A stretch of 29,719 bases of DNA from Smittium culicis (lineage: Eukaryota; Kickxellomycota; Harpellomycetes; Harpellales; Legeriomycetaceae). Shown here in pieces: positions 1 through 10,460 of the stretch (positions within the stretch are counted from its first letter, which is position 1; each line of letters begins with the position of its first letter). A program made the translations under genes and the position numbers. The stretch spans positions 1 through 29,719 of the forward strand of contig LSSN01003562.1 of the NCBI GenBank assembly GCA_001970855.1, read 5' to 3'. Below the pieces are notes generated by a model. That model was given only the letters and a program-made list of their open reading frames with translations, had not been told where the DNA came from and did not search any database.

Positions 1-2007
1 CCCTTCTCTGCTGTTTTTATTTGACGAATCGCTAGCTCTTTCTTCGTCATAACTGTAACTATCTTCTTTCTGGATTGAATCAGTATCTGTATCACTTAAG
101 TAACCGTTGTTTTTATTTTGGTCGCTAGAGTCACTATACTTTGCTCTGAGTAATTTTTCTGGATCTATAGGTGAGTCATTGAAATTACGCTTCTTGTTAT
201 TGAATTTATTATCGACGCAGGAACGACAAGTAGGCCCGATAGCACTCCCAGTTGATGATCCTAAATTCAGGTCGTCGTTAACTTCTATAAGGCCAACCAA
301 ATTGCTTATTCTATCCAGCATATCCGAGATTAAAAGACTTCCTGTTTTAGAAATAAAAAAGTCTTTAATTTTGCTAAAGTTTGATATGCTAGGAGTGTTT
401 CTTATAACATAGTCTACTGTTTTAGGAAGAGTTAGAACTTTGTTAATAACAACTATATTTATCTGATATTCAGGAAAATTTTGAGTTGGCTCAAATAAAT
501 TTTTCTTATCGTATCGTTTTGAATATTTTTTATAATTTAATATCGGTCTATCAATTTCCCATTGACCATATTCTCCGTTGGTTGATCCGTCAATAATAGT
601 AAATCTATAATTCCCCCCGATTTTTTCAGTTTTGATAGTCAATTCTTGTGGTATATTAGGACCTAAATTCACATATTTTGGAAAGCTCATGATGCTTGAG
701 TATGTTTTGTAATTTAAATTTGATCTCTCGTTAAAGTAGGTCCTAATTTCACCTTTAATAATGTGATATAGAATTGTCGCTTCTGCTTCTTCGGTAGTGA
801 ATTCCAAAATATTCTTTTCTGAAACCATCAAATCTGGACTGAACCCACACATCCCTGCATTTGTATTACGATTTGGCTGATTGTTATCATTAAAATTTCT
901 TATAGCATTTAAACCTTTATCAAATCTAAGATTTTTCATTCTGTTTATTAAATTTTTTGATAACATACCATTATCAAATCCAGAATCTCGGTCATTATAG
1001 ATTTCTGAAATTGGGTTTTGGCTATAGAGACCACATTGAGCTAAATTAGAACAACTGTGTATAGTACTGTAACTAGAAAAGTCTCTTTTTTGGAGGGTTT
1101 TATGTTGCGAGCTTTTATCTCTTTTCGTGAACCTTAAGCTTTTTAAATAACCTCCCATGTTTCCAATTCCGAAATAATTAAATTTATTATTCTGTCCAAT
1201 GTTATTTCCAACAGCCCCATTTACACTATTATTGTTTCCAAAACAATAATTTGCACTGTTACCATCTCCAACATTGTAACTTCCGCTGTTTGAATTTCCA
1301 AAATTAGAATTTCCATTATTTCCATTGCCCATATTAAAGTTACCGTTATTTCCATCCCCGATGTTGCAATTACCAATATTCCTATCTCCTAGATTTCCAA
1401 ATCCATTGTTATTAGTACCAAAATTTGCCAAGCTTGGATTTTCTAGTAACTGCAGCCTACATTCATTAATAAAATTTTTTGCCATTTCAAAACCCATTTT
1501 CCCCTTACTCCCTATCTTTACAGAATAGCTGGGCCTAGTTGCTTTATTATATCTGCTGGGGTCATAACAGGACCATTGATTAGAGTTTTGAACTCGTCTT
1601 TGCATTTCCTTTCTGATTGCAGAATCGTTTGGAACAAGTATTGTTAAAACTAACCGAGAGCTGGTTTTTTTTGGGGCTTGAAGTATGTTTCTTTTTATTA
1701 TAAAGTCATTCTTATAATTACTGGTTACGGCTTTATACCCGTCAGAATCTTGGCGTAAATTAGTCGAGACCATTCTAGCATATCCGCTATTTGTATAGGG
1801 TACTCCACGTTCATTTTGAGTTATACCTGCTAATTGCGCAATCCAACTTCTAAAGATACCAACATCTTGCATACCTACCAAGCTATTGTATATATTCTCC
1901 CACGGAATATCAATTAAATCTTGTGCCCATAATTCTTGGAAAAAACTTATTGCAGCAAAGAGAAAAAATATTTTCACATTTTTACCTAATAGCTTGATTA
2001 TAATCAT
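1..2007 (-). CDS. Secreted FAS1 (fasciclin-like) domain protein with NxGxx repeat insert, 3' end cut by window edge
   Basis: An uninterrupted frame runs from ATG at 2007 to base 1: 669 codons with no stop, so the gene continues to the left. Residues 1-28 form a signal peptide (lysines at 5, 9 and 12, hydrophobic 13-23, likely cut after LWA). Residues 34-135 look like the first half of a FAS1 domain: an IPWENIYNSL helix, then strand LTILVPNDSAI at 121-131, matching the family's 'T.FAPTNAAF' box. The second half comes at 402-535: helix EAEATILYHIIKGEI and strand INIVVINKVLTLP, matching the family's 'H.L.G' and 'VHVID.VL.PP' boxes. A second FAS1 unit may start at about 531 (TVDYVIRNTPSISNF). The roughly 255-residue insert holds the pentapeptide repeats (195-269). 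The tail from about residue 630 is rich in D, S and N. FAS1 proteins usually act in adhesion at the cell surface or wall. The gene call is strong; the FAS1 assignment is by motif reading. Confidence 0.82.
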   Translation of the reverse strand, partial: MIIIKLLGKNVKIFFLFAAISFFQELWAQDLIDIPWENIYNSLVGMQDVGIFRSWIAQLAGITQNERGVPYTNSGYARMVSTNLRQDSDGYKAVTSNYKNDFIIKRNILQAPKKTSSRLVLTILVPNDSAIRKEMQRRVQNSNQWSCYDPSRYNKATRPSYSVKIGSKGKMGFEMAKNFINECRLQLLENPSLANFGTNNNGFGNLGDRNIGNCNIGDGNNGNFNMGNGNNGNSNFGNSNSGSYNVGDGNSANYCFGNNNSVNGAVGNNIGQNNKFNYFGIGNMGGYLKSLRFTKRDKSSQHKTLQKRDFSSYSTIHSCSNLAQCGLYSQNPISEIYNDRDSGFDNGMLSKNLINRMKNLRFDKGLNAIRNFNDNNQPNRNTNAGMCGFSPDLMVSEKNILEFTTEEAEATILYHIIKGEIRTYFNERSNLNYKTYSSIMSFPKYVNLGPNIPQELTIKTEKIGGNYRFTIIDGSTNGEYGQWEIDRPILNYKKYSKRYDKKNLFEPTQNFPEYQINIVVINKVLTLPKTVDYVIRNTPSISNFSKIKDFFISKTGSLLISDMLDRISNLVGLIEVNDDLNLGSSTGSAIGPTCRSCVDNKFNNKKRNFNDSPIDPEKLLRAKYSDSSDQNKNNGYLSDTDTDSIQKEDSYSYDEERASDSSNKNSREG
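1201..1425 (-). repeat. 15 tandem N-x-G-x-x pentapeptide repeats inside the FAS1 gene
   Basis: Residues 195-269 divide without gaps into 15 five-residue units. Most begin N-x-G, for example NLGDR, NIGNC, NIGDG, NMGNG, NFGNS and NVGDG. The last units are degenerate (NSANY, CFGNN, NSVNG, AVGNN). The spacing is the same as in the pentapeptide repeats of mycobacterial PPE-MPTR proteins. Convergence is more likely than shared ancestry, but that is inference. Confidence 0.9.
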
Positions 2008-2089
2008 TTTGATTCTTTGTCTTTTTTAAGAAAAAAAAAAAGTTCGATTTTGTGTTTTTTAAGCATAAATTTTATTGCATAGCTCTAAA

Positions 2090-2118
2090 CCCACACTATA
2101 TATACTATTTTTATAAAC
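2090..2118 (-). promoter_or_regulatory. Possible TATA region of the FAS1 gene
   Basis: On the minus strand TATAAAAA (2108-2115) followed by TATATATAG lies about 90-105 bp upstream of the ATG. The start has A at -3 (CAAAATG). In such AT-rich DNA the box may be chance. Confidence 0.3.
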
Positions 2119-2217
2119 TCAAGGAAATTATGTCGATTTTTTTTACTTTAATATTCTGTATCAAATATTAAAGATATAAAATCACTATTCTAAAATAAAA
2201 GAAAATATAAACAATTT

Positions 2218-2241
2218 TTTTAGTTTTAGTTTTAGTTTTAG
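2218..2241 (+). repeat. (TTTTAG)4 short tandem repeat
   Basis: Four copies of the hexamer TTTTAG lie upstream of the FAS1 start. Nothing further of note was seen in 2008-2880, which is AT-rich promoter and intergenic DNA. Confidence 0.85.
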
Positions 2242-2883
2242 AGTTGGAAAATAATAATAAAATGTTTAAGAGTAAAGTTTTTTTTTTCTGTTGCCGTCAC
2301 TAGGGCCTAGAATACATTTATTTTTATCTAAAACAAACATTTCAAGTTTTATCATACACTCTCTGGAACTAGAAAGTTATTAACTATATTTTTATATTCA
2401 AATAGTTTTGTTTATGAAAATATACTTTTGATCAACTAGTAAAACCTTTATCAAAGCCTTGAACAATAAAATTTTCTATATGTTTTAAGAATTACTCTAA
2501 CTAGTATTTTTTATTGTATACAGTGTTTCAGTAATTTGGCTTTATAAAAAATTAGCTATAGCATCTGAGAGTTTTTACAACAGATTTTATCAAAAAAATT
2601 TAAGTTGTTGATTTCCCATGCTATAGCAGAAACTTATCAACACACACTCTGTTATGAGGTACGTTAGAGTTATTAATAACTCTAGGCCCTAAAATAGGAT
2701 TATTCAGGAGTCACTAACTTTTATTTTTCTTTTTGTCCAAACTCTAATTCTATTTTTTGATAAGGTATTCTAGGTGATAAGGTTGTTTTAAATGTTTTTT
2801 TTGGACCATTCTTACACTCAAGAAGTTTTGCTAATTTTATCGATTCACGTATAACAGAAATACATGATTGTTTGCACCTTGTC

Positions 2884-2927
2884 AAAAAATAAAAATAAAA
2901 ATAAAAATAAAAATAAAAATAAAAAAA
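2884..2927 (+). repeat. (AAAAAT)n microsatellite
   Basis: Six exact AAAAAT units (2885-2920) with an A-rich edge on each side. It lies between the FAS1 promoter side and the IS1595-like relic. About 100 bp further on (3028-3045) an A-run meets a T-run, giving a perfect palindrome. Confidence 0.92.
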
Positions 2928-3103
2928 GTATCAATTATTTTATATTTATATTTTTCTTTTTTACAACAAGCTTTGTACAGAATGGCTAAGAATTAAACAT
3001 CAAAGTGGAGGTTAACAAAAAGTTTAAAAAAAAAAATTTTTTTTTATTTTCGAAAAACTTACTTCTAACAAAAGATCGATTTAAAAAATACTAAAATAAA
3101 ATT

Positions 3104-3401
3104 TTAATAAAATATATCGACCCAACTCCTTTGTGCTGCTCTAGTTGCTTCCATACCCACCTGTTGTGGGCTCAAGGTTCATCGATACTTATAAATTTTA
3201 ACAATCAGATATAACAAGATTGTCTTACTAATTATTTTGATGTTACCCAGAGTAATAATCCCGGCAAACTTTACAAAAATAATTTGATTTCAATGAAATA
3301 CCATTTTTACCAAAAATTAAAGTGTTTTTTGTGCACATGGTCCGAAAATCTGCTACAGCATTAATATGGAAGTTTTTGAACAGATATCCCGCAAAGTTAT
3401 A
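3104..3401 (-). pseudogene. Relic of an IS1595/ISXO2-like transposase, N-terminal part
   Basis: On the minus strand an open stretch (3401 to a TAA at 3243) ends in SNYFCKVCRDYYSG, which looks like the second Cys pair of a zinc ribbon. After a one-base frameshift the reading continues with a hydrophobic helix (TILLYLIVKIYKY), a TGA, and then VGMEATRAAQRSWVDIFY. ISXO2-like transposases have this order: a CxxC zinc ribbon ending in a serine-rich strand, a helix of the 'ILYLIYYW' kind, and a 'tGvs..TvvdWy.f.R' helix. The DDE catalytic part is missing. The family call is by memory of motif order only. It could also be the relic of another zinc-ribbon protein. The rest of 2928-3743 holds no recognised feature beyond the 3' flank of the LIM gene. 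Confidence 0.4.
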
Positions 3402-3743
3402 TCATGGTTTGATGTTAGTACATATAGCAAGACATTTATAGAAAAAGTAAGCTTAAATTAAACTAAATTATGGTTGAATAGTAATGAGCGTATTTGACAA
3501 TAGCGAGGAGGCGCAGTGAACAAAAAGTATTTTTGATTTTTGATTTTATTTTTGAACTATATTGTCTTGCAAAATTTCGAGAGATAAAAAATTAATAGTA
3601 TAATACAACAAAAAATAAGTAAGAATAAGCAGTAGAAAAAAATATAAAAGTAGATGGATCATGGTTCATGGTGTTGTTAAGGTGTGTACATATTATATAA
3701 AGAAAATTATAGTTTATGTATGATAGTTCATTGTTATTTTCGA

Positions 3744-6700
3744 TTATGAAGGGAACCTTATATTTAAGCAATCTTCGCAACAAGGAATACACCCTTCAAG
3801 CTCTCCAAAAGAAACATCAGCAGTTATGGATTTTTTACAGTCACAGCAAATGAAGCATGTTTTATGGTAAGGAGTATCGTTATGGTTGATGTACTCGCCA
3901 TTAATTACTAGGTTACAAGTTGGGCAAGTAAATTGGACGTAATCAGTGGTGTTATCTAGAATGCTATCTGAGTATTCTGAACTGGAATCGGAGTATATGC
4001 TTTCATCTGATCTGCTGTTCGCAATAATTAATGGAGCGCAATGTCGGTGGTAAGTGTTTCCTTCGTACAGCACGTACGATCCTTGCTCAAACCTCTCACT
4101 GCAACCAAAACAGGTGAAGCAAGCTGGGTGATAATAGTTATTGTCAGAAATATACAATACTGCCTCGTCAACAAGCAAGTTGCAGCGATGGCAGTACTTA
4201 TCATCAGAGCCATCTTCAGAAAGCTGCTCATCTATGATACTGACAGACTCGGCATCTGAGAACTCAATTTCTCCATCGCTTTCATAAATTGAGTCCAAAG
4301 ATTTTATAGTGTCAATATTTGATTGTCTATTTTTTTTATCGATATAATCCTTAATTCTTCTTTTGACAGAAGATATTCTTTTTATTGGCGGCACTAAATT
4401 TTTAAACAGAGATGCTTCAGGTCTAGGTAATGGGACTAATGTCTCAGCAGGATGCGTTATGGCAGATTTGTTAGGTACGTTATTTATTTCAACAACAGTT
4501 GGAAGTTCGGGAGCGCAAACAGGGTGATAAGATGCACCCTCGTGGAAAATGTAGATCCCATCATCAATTAATCTGCCACATAATTGGCAAGAAAAGCAGG
4601 CTTCGTGAACTTTAGACCCATCTTCAGTGCTGAAATAAGATCCATGGATTTCATTTTTACATTTTGAGCAAACAATTTCATCGCTATCGCTGTCATCCAA
4701 AATTTCTTGAATTATGTTATCGTCATTACGGATGTTTATGTGAGGTAAAGAACCATTGCTGAAGGACATTTGGCTGAAATCTCCAAAGTTTTTATTATTT
4801 CTTGGGACTATCTCATTAGACTTTGGCTGAACATCGACCTGTTTCTCGAGAGTTTTCTCTACACTTTGCCTTCTATTACCGCGGGGGTTTGGTCGAGATT
4901 TCAACACGTCTATGTGACCAAGTGGGCTGGATAAACGCCTGGATGGGGCTTTCTCTTTTTCAGGAATAGAGTTTTTAGGTTTGAACCCGAATAAACTGTC
5001 CAAATCAGTTGAGCTCGGTTTATTCAGAGCGTCCTCAATACCGCGCAAACCACGTATAGAGCCTATTAAGCTACCCTTAAGTCTGATACTATCGTTGATT
5101 TTATTATTTACGGCAGTGTTATATGATAACATTGGTGGTGAAGGGAGAGCAGATTTTGGATCAATACTTGGCGAATTATCTTTACTACTGGTGAAGGAGG
5201 AACTTGATATAGAGCTATCATTGGCTTTATTTTTTCGGAGATCTGGCAAATCAAAAACTGATCTAGGAACATTGGAGTTATAGACAGACTTTAGTGCGCG
5301 ATTTGAGTTAAAATTGATTGAGAAATTTTTTCTTATACTAGAAGGTTTTGATGATAGTTCGCTTTCTTTAGCAACTGGGCTAGGGAAGCTAGAAATTTTG
5401 TTGAAATCATTACCAGTAATATTTCCTGTCATTGGGGAAGATTCGGGCTTTATGCTTTGATTAAGTGTAGAGGATTTAATATCAATAGGCATTTCGTTAG
5501 CGGATTCAGGAACAACAATTTCATTTTTCGAAAAACTAAGGCTGCTTTCATTATCAGTTAATGAAATATTGCTAGTATTTTGGGCAGAGGCGTCAACTTG
5601 TGCGATTTCGTTAATTGCTGCTTTCAGCATACCAGCAAATTCAGCGCCTTTAGTTTCAGTCTCAACGTCAGTATGTATATCTTGACTGGATAACAAAGAC
5701 GAAGGCTCTGAAAGAGAATCAGTGGTTGGCGATTGGGGTACTGAAGATTGAATGGATGTGTTACTGCTATTTAAAACACTATTATTAATTGATTCAGATG
5801 AAAAATTGTTATTGGGTTTCGTATCAGTCTCAATATCTGGGACTAGGCTAATGACGGTGGAGTCTTTTTTAATTTCTATTTCGGATTCAGATTGAATATC
5901 AGTAGAAACTGATGAGTCTGTGCGAGATACTGGAGTATAATTACTAAATGCAGAGTTTTCAAAAACTTTGTTAGATAAACCATGAGATGATTCATACGAA
6001 TCTGAAGCGTTTACAATGTCGCTGGCAAGATTATGAAGCGATTCAGAACTGTTGTACTGCAAACTTGGAATTGAGGTATTAGCCTGAGAGTCAGATGTTG
6101 AATTTGTATGAGTTATTGGATTTTCTTGACTAACAGCGGCTGGAACATTCACTATGGAAGAAGAACTATTAGCAACTGAGGTCTCTAACATTGGTTTGTT
6201 TTTATTTTTTTCGCAAGATAGCGGTTGAATATTTGGTGTAGAATCATTATCAGCTTTTACAACATTGAAATCTTGGCTGGAATTGGCTACAGAGACATCA
6301 GGCGACGAAGTTGGCGGTAAAGAATTTTCAACCTTATCAGGAACTAGCTCTTCCATGCTAGTGTTGTTTTTAAGGGGCAGATAGCGATCAAATGTAGCGC
6401 GTGAGCCATTAGGATTAGAAACATCGGAAGAAATAGGGTCAGAATTTTGTGTTGGAATAGGAGTAAGGTGTGTTAATTCAGCTGTAGGGTTATTAGACTC
6501 TTTGTTTTCAAAAGATTGTAAATTAGTTTGAGGTATATCAGAATATAAAAGGTGAGATGCAGACACATTTTGACTTATCGAACCTGAAACTTGCCTAGAA
6601 GTAGATAGTAAAGTATCGCTTTTTCTACTGTTCAAAAGCTTGTTTTTAAGATATTTGCTGGTTTTAGAATGAGATCTATTGGGAATTTCAATTTGATTAA

Positions 6701-9700
6701 TAGAATTCACAACAGATAGTGATTTAGGATAGTTGATAGTTTGTGACAAATTGCTGGTATGAGAAGTTGATCTATCATCAGATTTCTGATTTTGGTTAAT
6801 TTCGGAACCTTCAGGGAGTTCAGTAGAATGGCCAATAGAACTGATCAAATTTTTTGATTCGGCAAATTTGGATGGACTAATATTCAAGCTTAATCGACGC
6901 ATGTCACTTTTAAGCTTTTCAATAATGCAAAGCTTGTCATCGAAACCAATATCCTTAGCATAGCTTACCAGTGGCGATTTGGAAGATTTAGAAATCAAAC
7001 TTTCTTTGGAGATAGATCGAGAAATTCTGGAATTAAAGCTTTTCTCAGAGCTAAACTTCGACTCAGGGTATTTATTTTTATTTGAGGATTCAAGATGCAA
7101 ATGTGGGGTAGATAGGACATGAGGAGAGCCTGATTGATTTGATATTTTATTCAAATTTATAGGATTTGAGTAAGGGGAATTCGGTAAAAATGTATTTGGG
7201 TTGTACGACAAAGTAATGTTATTTTGGCTGTTATCAATGATGCTGGAGTCATTTGAGTTTTCAGAGGGGATCTTCTTAGTATCAATACTGTTGCTAGTAT
7301 CATGCTTTAGGGATCCCTTTTGACGCTCAATATTTGAGTCCAGTATTTTAGAAGTTTCAGAAAAGTCATCGGCAGAATCGAACTTGAAAGCAATAGTGGT
7401 ATTGCTGGTAGGTTTAGACTTTGATGATTGAGGTGGCTTTGTATTTACAGCTGGTAATAAATTGTTTTGGCTGGGAAGTTTAATATTGGGCCCATTAGGC
7501 GAGTCTACTTTATTTTTTTGAGCCAAAGACGTTTTAGCAATACAATTAGAACAAATAATTTTGTTTTTGTCATCGAATGTGGGTTTGTAGTTAAGTAAGG
7601 AAGAGCAGGTAAAACACTGGATGCAAAGTTTGTGATAAAAAACGCCGTCGTACTCAACCCATGGTCTACCAAAGGTAAGAACGGTTTTTTTGCAAGCAAA
7701 GCAAGAGCCTTTAGTATACTCTTGAGTATAGCAATTAAAGCAAAAGACTTTATCAGGTTGACTAGTAAACTTTTTTTGCTCTTCAAACCGCAGTGGCTTT
7801 GTGCAGGTACTACAAGGTTTAACCAGCTTATTCAAGTCTAGTTTGCTTGCGCTTGCAAGAGCTCGGCCACGACTTGAAGGGGAATCAAAGACAGGTTTAT
7901 TTATGTTGTTTGATGAAATGGAATTTGAAACAGTGCTAGGTGCGATAAGCTGACTATAAGGGCGGGCTTTAGGCGTTGGAGTTACAAAGTTGCGGTTGTT
8001 AGCATTAATTGAAATTGATGAGCTTGAAAATTTTTCGTAGTTATCCACAGGGGTTGATGTAGATAATAGATGGATAGGAACAAGCTTTGGAGAAGAAAAT
8101 TTATCACGATTTAAAGAAATTTTGGGCGATGGGTATCCACTTTGCAAATTGCTATTATTAGAATTCGCATTCTGTTTAAGAGCAGTAGTTTCGCTATGGT
8201 AATCAGAATTGTTAGTAGGTTGTGGTGTATTTGGCTTATCGTATAAATTCTCATTGGAAACTTTGTCAGTATACATATTTGGAGATTTATCATCTCCTTT
8301 GACATTATTAGTTGATAATTTAGGAGAATTCTGTTCACCTTTCAAGTTACCAAGGTAAATACTGGGCGAGTTAGACAGACGCCTATTGTAAGGCGAGCTG
8401 GGGTTCAATTGCTTTGTATCTGATTTACCATATTGCAAAGAGAAGTTTGGGGAATTAGATTGGTTCCTTGAATATGATGAACTGACATTTGGAGAATTTG
8501 CTCCTTGTCTAGAATAACTGATAGGAATACCAGGGGAATTAAGGCCAGATTTATAATTTGAGTGCGAAAATGATGGTGAGTTTGATACGAAAGGGGAAAA
8601 GAGATCTGGGTGGTCAATGAAATTATTTGTATCCATAGGGGCATTTTTATTTGAGAAAGCGTTATTTGAGGATATTTGAGGAGAGTTAGTAGCGGTGCCA
8701 GAAGATAAGTTCTGTGGTTGTAAGGGCTTGAACGAGCCAAGAATATCGTTAGTTTTCATCCTTTCCATTAACTCGGAAAAGCTCTGAGAGCGAGCTTCTC
8801 TGCTAGAAACTGGCCTTTGAGTAGGCGGATCTATGCGAATGTTTGATGATGAATTTTTAGAAGGCGTTTGAATTAGAGGTGAATGATGACCATTAGTAGA
8901 GGTGTTTATATAGCTGTTGCGGTAGGAAGATGTTGAGTTATCATTAAATTGAGTAGTGCTAGAAATATTAGGTGATTTTGTTAGTAATGGGGAAGGGGAA
9001 ATAACACCCATAAGTTCTTTTGTGATATTTTTATGTGCCAAAACTTTGTCAAAAGAGCTAAGATCAGAGAATAGAGAAGATGAATTTTCGGTATTGCTGT
9101 AGTTTTGTACCATCGAAGGGAAAGCCTGCATGACATTTGGAGAATAGTTAGATGCATTTTTAGCTTTTTGTACTCTAGGGGAGCTGATGAGGTTGACAGA
9201 AGGAGACCTTCCTCTGCTAATACTGGATATGCTGCTATTTTGGTGAGGTTTTGAAAATAAGCTTATATTGTTATAGTTATCAATGGCATTTGGAGATTTA
9301 AAAGTTAGATCGGGTAATTGGACTTCAGAATCGAAAATCATGCTTCTAGTTTTCGACAGCCTGTTATTGGGAGAGCTGGATATGGATTGGGGTCTAAAAA
9401 TTAAAGAACATTCAAAATTTTAAAATAAAAAGTTAATCAAGGCAGGGTTGTGCTATAAGACTAAAAAACTATATAAAAAATCTTACGGTTGAACGCTTTG
9501 ATTATTGCTAAGAATTCGTCTCTCAAGATACCTATTTAAAGGACGATAAATCGAGATAAATAAATAGTTATAGGAGTTAATACGACGGGTATGTTAATGG
9601 TAAAGATGGTATAGTAAAAATTAGCTTACCCTGATAGCCAAGGATCCTTTTTTTCTGGTGCCAAGGAATTGGCGCTTATACTAGGAACTAAATTGAGGAA

Positions 9701-9864
9701 GGAAAGTAAAGTGTTAAATAGTGTATTTGAAGTGGCGAAAATTATTAAGAATATGAAAAGTATAATAAAAGATTATAAAATGAAAGGTACATACCAACAG
9801 GTCTTCCGCCGCATTTTTTGCAGCGATCACTGTGAACAATGTTACCACAGCTTCTGCAAAACAT
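3744..9864 (-). CDS. Large multi-LIM-domain protein (fungal paxillin-like), four exons, 1940 residues
   Basis: Exons read 9864-9795, 9687-9630, 9531-9487 and 9393-3744. All junctions are GT-AG, phases agree (1, 2, 2) and no stop appears. Exon 1 encodes MFCRSCGNIVHSDRCKKCGG, a CxxC-x8-CxxC zinc module. A serine/asparagine-rich, probably disordered region follows, with SP-motif repeats at 343-440. A CxxC...CFNC module lies at 585-612, LIM1 at 622-675, and three C-terminal LIM domains at 1633-1684, 1792-1843 and 1881-1933, with the usual CxxC-x16-23-HxxC-xx-CxxC ligands. LIM domains bind partner proteins through two zinc fingers. Fungal Pxl1-type proteins act at the cell cortex in polarity and septation. 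No RhoGAP or homeodomain is seen, which argues against Rga/Lrg or LIM-homeobox types. It is much longer than yeast Pxl1 (about 700 residues). If translation began only in exon 4, the product would be 1865 residues from Met-76. Confidence 0.92.
8247..8540 (-). repeat. About seven 14-residue SP-motif repeats within the LIM protein
   Basis: Residues 343-440 show a recurring NSP/KSP start about every 14 residues: NSPGIPISYSRQGA, NSPNVSSSYSRNQS, NSPNFSLQY, NSPSIYLGNLKGEQ, NSPKLSTNNVKGDD, KSPNMYTDKVSNEN. Several units are exactly 14 residues. The SP pairs suit proline-directed kinases (inference). Confidence 0.75.
9394..9486 (-). other. Intron 3 of the LIM gene
   Basis: It has a GTAAGA donor, a GATTAAC branch-like motif and a TTTTTAG acceptor, 93 bp. 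It joins codon halves CC|A and keeps the frame into the main exon. Confidence 0.75.
9532..9629 (-). other. Intron 2 of the LIM gene
   Basis: It has a GTAAGC donor, a TATTAAC branch-like motif and a TTTAAATAG acceptor, 98 bp. It separates exon 2 (ending KDPWLS) from the 45-bp exon 3 (YLERRILSNNQSVQ). Confidence 0.72.
9688..9794 (-). other. Intron 1 of the LIM gene
   Basis: It has a GTATGT donor and a CAATTTAG acceptor, 107 bp, phase 1. An alternative acceptor 7 bp downstream (CCTAG) would give an immediate stop, so the upstream one is preferred. Confidence 0.75.
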
Positions 9865-10460
9865 TGGGAATTAAATATTGCGAGAAGTTATATATTTATA
9901 TATGCTAATAATTATTGGGGTTGAAGTGAAGGATAAATTTTCTTGACGAAAACAGTTCCAGCAAGCGGTTATATTAATTTATTTGAGGTGATACGGCAGG
10001 GAATAGGTTGAAAGATATAGAATTATGGTCTATGACTTGATTTATTGAATTAGGGCAAGGAAGTTAGATGACAACTTTAATTTTTATTCAAAGATAATAT
10101 ATGTTTAAAGTTATAGCAGATTATAAAGAAAATTTTGTTTTAATGAATTATAATGGGTAAGTTTAATGAATTCTATATAAAAATATGTGTGTGATACAAG
10201 TAGGAGGATCTAAATACCACAAGACAGACTTGGAGATAAACAAGGGTATTAGAAATCAAATAGTAAAATAATTTAAGAGTTAGAAGAACAAAGAAGGATC
10301 AGTAAAAAAAAGACGGTCGAAGTAAAGAATGATAAAATGAAGAAGGTAATGAATGGGTGGAGAAGTTATTTGATGGTTAGGAATTGAGGGCCTAAAGTAA
10401 AAAATAGTTACAAATGGAGAAACAAAGAAAATTCTTGATAACTAAAAGCAAAATAAGTAA
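9865..10460 (-). promoter_or_regulatory. Upstream region of the LIM gene, pyrimidine-rich on the transcribed-sense strand
   Basis: No gene is seen here. The plus strand is G-rich and nearly C-free in places (10321-10380 has 19 G and no C), so the minus strand, which is the sense strand of the LIM gene, is C/T-rich. Pyrimidine-rich tracts are common in fungal promoters and leaders. No single box is convincing. Confidence 0.35.

Noticed and set aside
2290..2705. Inverted AGGGCCTAG/CTAGGCCCT words about 390 bp apart, a possible small inverted-repeat element
   Set aside because: The match ends after about 9 bp and flanks do not pair; likely coincidence.
4028..8740. Several open frames of 67-111 codons on both strands inside the LIM gene
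   Set aside because: Shadows of the long coding exon in other frames.
9669..9908. Plus-strand 79-codon frame
   Set aside because: Antisense to exons 1-2 and intron 1 of the LIM gene; the minus-strand model explains it.
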